A stretch of DNA of 22,447 nt from Asparagopsis taxiformis (taxonomy: Eukaryota > Rhodophyta > Florideophyceae > Bonnemaisoniales > Bonnemaisoniaceae): the NCBI GenBank assembly GCA_030407315.1, contig JALQPE010003259.1:1-22447 (forward strand), written 5' to 3'. This document shows positions 19,246 through 22,447 of the stretch, piece by piece. Position 1 is the stretch's first letter. The number at the start of each line of letters is the position of its first letter. The notes beneath the pieces were generated by a model. That model made no database searches and was not told where the DNA came from. It saw only the letters and a program-made list of their open reading frames with translations. The position numbers were made by a program, and so were the translations under genes.

Positions 19246-22182
19246 ATGGGAGCCCACCGAAACTACAACGTCGCAGAGCTCAACCGCGCCCTAGAGAACA
19301 TCGAGGACAACGATGCGGAAGCCCACAAGCTGTACAACAATCTCGGACTCGCACATGTCGCAAACGGCGAGTTTGACCGCGCGTTGAAAGCGCATCGCGA
19401 AGAGAAACGCGCCTGCAAACGACTTGTCGACCGCAATCCAGACGATGTGACCCTCCGTCTCGAGCTCGCCATAGCCTATCGTCGCTGCGGCGACGTAATG
19501 ATGAAGATTGAACGCCTGCAAGTCGCCAACCATACCGTGATTTCCAAAAAGGCAGAGGTGCTGCACACCGCGCATCAGCAGCATAAAAAGGGCTTGAAAT
19601 TGCCCGAAGCGCTCTCCGCATCGATACTCACTCAGTACCGGCGCTTGTGGAACAGCAGGCCGCATGTGCAGCTATGGCGCAGAGTTCGCTGGCGATTGCG
19701 CTTGAAACTCGAGAGCGCCACCATTATGAACTCGTTTCGAATTATTGTATTGAATCTGCGATGTTGGCGGATAAGCTGCCCATTGGTGCTGGTGCTGTCA
19801 CCAAAGCAGCTAAGGAGACTATGATGCTGGGGTTGTCAATAAATTTGGCGATAGCTCTCAGCGGTCTGTCGGAGAAGGAGAAAGCAAAGACGTTGTTCCA
19901 GGCTGTTGCATTGCGCGCGAAAGCGCTCAATGATGATTTGAATCTGACGAGAGCTATCGCGAATTTGGCAGAAGAAGCTGGTGATGAAGGCGACAATGAC
20001 CTGTGTGAGATTTATGTCAGAGAGTGGGTGCGGTTGGCGAAAAAGAATCATGATCAAGTTGATGAGGGGATGCGCTGAGAAAATTGGGTTGGTTCTCAAG
20101 GATAAGAAAACATGCTGAGGCTTGTCAAGTTCTTCAGAGAGCGCTATTTCTTGCAACCACACCTCATGCAAAGAACGAGGCTCGTTTGTTTTTGACGGCC
20201 GTTGAAGCTGAGCTTGAGGATTTGCAGAAGATGGAGGAGCAGCTGGAGAAACTTGAACAAGCTGTGGTGAAGTTTGAGAAGGAAGGTAATTTTGTGCAGG
20301 AGGCTAAATCGCGTATTACTGCCGGTAACATTGCGTTTAAACTGGCCAAATACGACCAAGTTGTCAAGTTACTGGAGCGTTATTTCATCCTATACGATGA
20401 TTATGGTTGTAACAATGCGACCACAGAAGTTACTGTACCGCAACACAACACTTCCGTTGCAAATATGGGCGAGTCTATGTGGATCTTGAAACGATTCGCC
20501 GATGCCGTGAAGTGGGCTTCTAGGGAAGTCCATGAATACAGTGGCGATACAGCTGGCGAGGCACAAGCTTGGTGCAACCTCGGAATCTATCTCGACGATT
20601 TTGGCAAGAAAGAGAGAGCTATTGAAGCACTTGAAAATAGCGTCCGACTCGCCAAACAGGCAGGCGATGAACAGTTGTGCATGAGAGCGCAGCAAAATTT
20701 GGATCTTGTCGTTTCGCCGGAGATGGATTCCGAACATGACGCTCCAGTTCAAGATTCAATTCCAGCGGCGTCAGACCACCAGCCACGCCGCACGTGCGTC
20801 GCACATTCCTGAAACTACACGATGTGGCACGCGAAAGGTCGAGTAGATTGCAAGAGGAAGTGAGCGCAAATCCTGTGGATGAACCTTCGCCAATGAATGG
20901 TTCTTCCGTGTCCGGTGAGCGATCGATCATGGTAATTTCAAGCCAGCCGTTCCAAACATCACAAGAAAACACGCCACCGTTGACAATTCACAAGATGTGA
21001 GTATTAGACGCAAACATCGATGTCGAAATGAAATGCAATCGTTCGTTTCTGGCAGGGAAAATGTTTCTTTCATGGGTAGCAAAGGTAATTCAAAGTCACA
21101 GCCATCCAGAGGCGGCACAACAGCGGATTGCAGCTCGGGTGGCGTGAAGAAGTTTATGGATTTGGCAGTAGTGTACAAGAACGTGTGTCAGAAACGACAA
21201 CATCCGACCGTATCGGAAAGACCAGCAATTCCTCGGCGGCGTTGCGTTCACTGTCTACAACGTTTCTGGCCAAAGGAACAAGTGAAGGGAATTGAATGAC
21301 TATTCCCAACTCGATCTTTCAGGTCGATTTCTGAAGAACGATGATCTGTCCGCGTTATTCGAAACATTATCCCAGTTGAAAGAACATGAACAAATCGTCC
21401 TAGATATAAGTTCAAACCCCACCATTACTGCGGCTGCTTATGAAAGCTTGAACCCAAGATCATTTGCTTCTATATCCAGTTTACATGGGATCAAGCGTTT
21501 AAATTTGTCCAACGCCGGATTATCAAGTCGGTCACTGCAAATTTTAGCAGATGCTCTTAGCGACGAGGGTTCACTTTCAAATGTATCCTATCTAAACGCA
21601 AGCAGGAACGGTCTTGGTCGTCAAAGTCGCTCGACTGCAGAATCTGTTGCGCGGCTGTTGTTTTCGTGCTAATCGTGTTGAAGTGCTAGACCTTTCCCTC
21701 AACTTATTACCAAACACGTTCATGCAGGAGCTCCTGGATGCTATTGATCGCATCGGACAATCTCGGAACAATTCCAAACAGGAGATAGTACTGTGCGAAG
21801 CATGGACCTGCATCTTAATAATCGTCGCTGTCCAACAGCGCTACTCGAAACAACAACCCGAACGAGATCAGTGCACAGTTCCAGAAACTGTGTCAGAAGT
21901 ATGCCTAATTTGGAGTCCGTGGATATTCGAGCATGCGGAGGCAGCGATGTAACGAGGAAAACGTTACGAGAGCTCGCTCGAAGTTTCAACTCATTCTCGC
22001 GGAACATCATCACAGTTTCACCTGAAGTGTATGAAGAGATAAAATGTTGGCCAGCAGCAGCATCCCTGAACAGACCCCAAACCATACTGCCATTGCCGCT
22101 CAGAAACCTCTCAAACTTGAACATCGGGTGTGCTTTACATAACATACAGAAGGATAGATCAAGTCCATATGTCTCGAACTAG
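19246..22182 (+). CDS. Tonsoku/TONSL-like TPR-LRR protein, frame broken
   Basis: TPR-type helical repeats (about 19270-20740) begin with NNLGLAHVANGEFDRALKAHREE and include a mid coiled segment (EEQLEKLEQAVVKFEKEGNF). They end with NMGESMWILKRFADAVKWAS and GEAQAWCNLGIYLDDFG, close in plan to plant TSK. A Ser/Pro-rich linker (about 20745-21290) follows, then leucine-rich repeats (21300-22050: IVLDISSNPTI, IKRLNLSNAGLS, VEVLDLSLNLLPN, LRSMDLHLNN, LESVDIRACG). TONSL/TSK binds new histone H3-H4 and works with MMS22L in repair of replication forks. In plants the TPR part reads histone H3.1. No ankyrin block is visible, so the layout is plant-like. Frame changes near 19617, 20070, 20785, 20990, 21200, 21287, 21665 and 21780-21900 mostly fit one-base losses, two of them perhaps two-base losses. 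The stop is one base from the stop of the opposite gene. Confidence 0.65.
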
Positions 22183-22183
22183 T

Positions 22184-22447
22184 CTATAATTGCAACTCTG
22201 CGAGGTCGATGCATCCACCGGTAAAAGCAGCAATCTTCGCGGATAACGAAAGTCTATTCTTGCGAATCTTCTCGTCCTCTGCATTGACAAAAACGCCATC
22301 AAAAAAGTTCTCCACCTGCGAGTTCATTCCGGCCAGCACCTTCAATCGACATTCAAGGCCAGGGTCTGCCGAGACTGTTCATTACCGGCGCTGATTGCCC
22401 ACCAGCCACAATGCCGCTTCTGCGTCTTCTTCGAATAGCCCCTCATC
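22184..22447 (-). CDS. Glycyl-tRNA synthetase, bacterial-type beta subunit, C-terminal part
   Basis: The minus strand encodes the last about 85 residues of the protein, and the start lies beyond the window. It has the characteristic C-terminal signature of GlyS: VENFFDGVFVNAEDEKIRKNRLSL, then AAFTGGCIDLAELQL and a stop (22184-22186). The upstream piece LFEEDAEAALW also fits the family. In plants and algae this bacterial-type enzyme, often an alpha-beta fusion (EDD1 in Arabidopsis), charges tRNA-Gly in plastids and mitochondria. Two consecutive in-frame stops (22379-22384) separate the two matching pieces, and the spacing there is shorter than usual, so bases are probably missing. It converges on the TONSL-like gene, and the mRNA 3' ends must overlap. 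Confidence 0.7.

Noticed and set aside
15019..22182. Programmed ribosomal frameshifting as a reason for the many frame changes
   Set aside because: No shared slippery motif is seen at the change points, and the shift size varies between one and two bases. The Euplotes-type +1 signal is absent.
22209..22394. Plus-strand 61-codon frame at the right edge
   Set aside because: It is antisense to the glycyl-tRNA synthetase beta-subunit C-terminus, which has clear family motifs.

Overview
The window looks like nuclear DNA from a eukaryote, most likely a photosynthetic one. Three genes point that way: a bacterial-type glycyl-tRNA synthetase beta subunit (the organellar type in plants and algae), a Tonsoku/TONSL-like protein with the plant layout (TPR then LRR, no ankyrin block seen), and an NB-ARC protein with plant-like P-loop, GLPLA and MHD motifs. 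An alga, possibly red, is my best guess. The sequence alone does not settle the lineage. Several genes have a TATA box 40-150 bp before a plausible start, and I saw no convincing intron inside a recognised gene.

Layout. Bases 1-1600 are GC-rich and hold degenerate repeats but no believable gene. Bases 1600-3150 are AT-richer and carry a near-perfect 44-bp palindrome. A small minus-strand candidate gene with a possible UAP56-binding motif lies at 3162-3453. An intact 402-residue AhpD/carboxymuconolactone-decarboxylase-like gene is on the minus strand at 4658-5866. Bases 6020-13830 are gene-poor, with one weak, frame-broken candidate for a secreted protein at 8750-9668. A small intact gene at 13948-14352 encodes a signal peptide followed by a long Arg-Ser tail.

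The right-hand 7.5 kb is dense. An NB-ARC - WD40 - C-terminal TIR gene occupies about 14923-19163. It is followed after 82 bp by a TONSL/TSK-like gene (19246-22182). That gene converges on the end of a minus-strand glyS-type gene (22184 to the window edge), with a single base between the two stop codons. All three right-hand genes are recognisable at protein level, but their frames are broken many times. Nearly every frame change fits loss of one base, or of two bases. This suggests either uncorrected deletion-type sequencing errors or recent pseudogenes.

Functionally, the NB-ARC-WD40-TIR protein looks like a STAND-type sensor with a possible NAD-cleaving effector at its C-terminus. The TONSL-like protein would act in replication-coupled chromatin repair. 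The synthetase fragment belongs to organellar translation. Apart from close packing, nothing in the sequence links the three.
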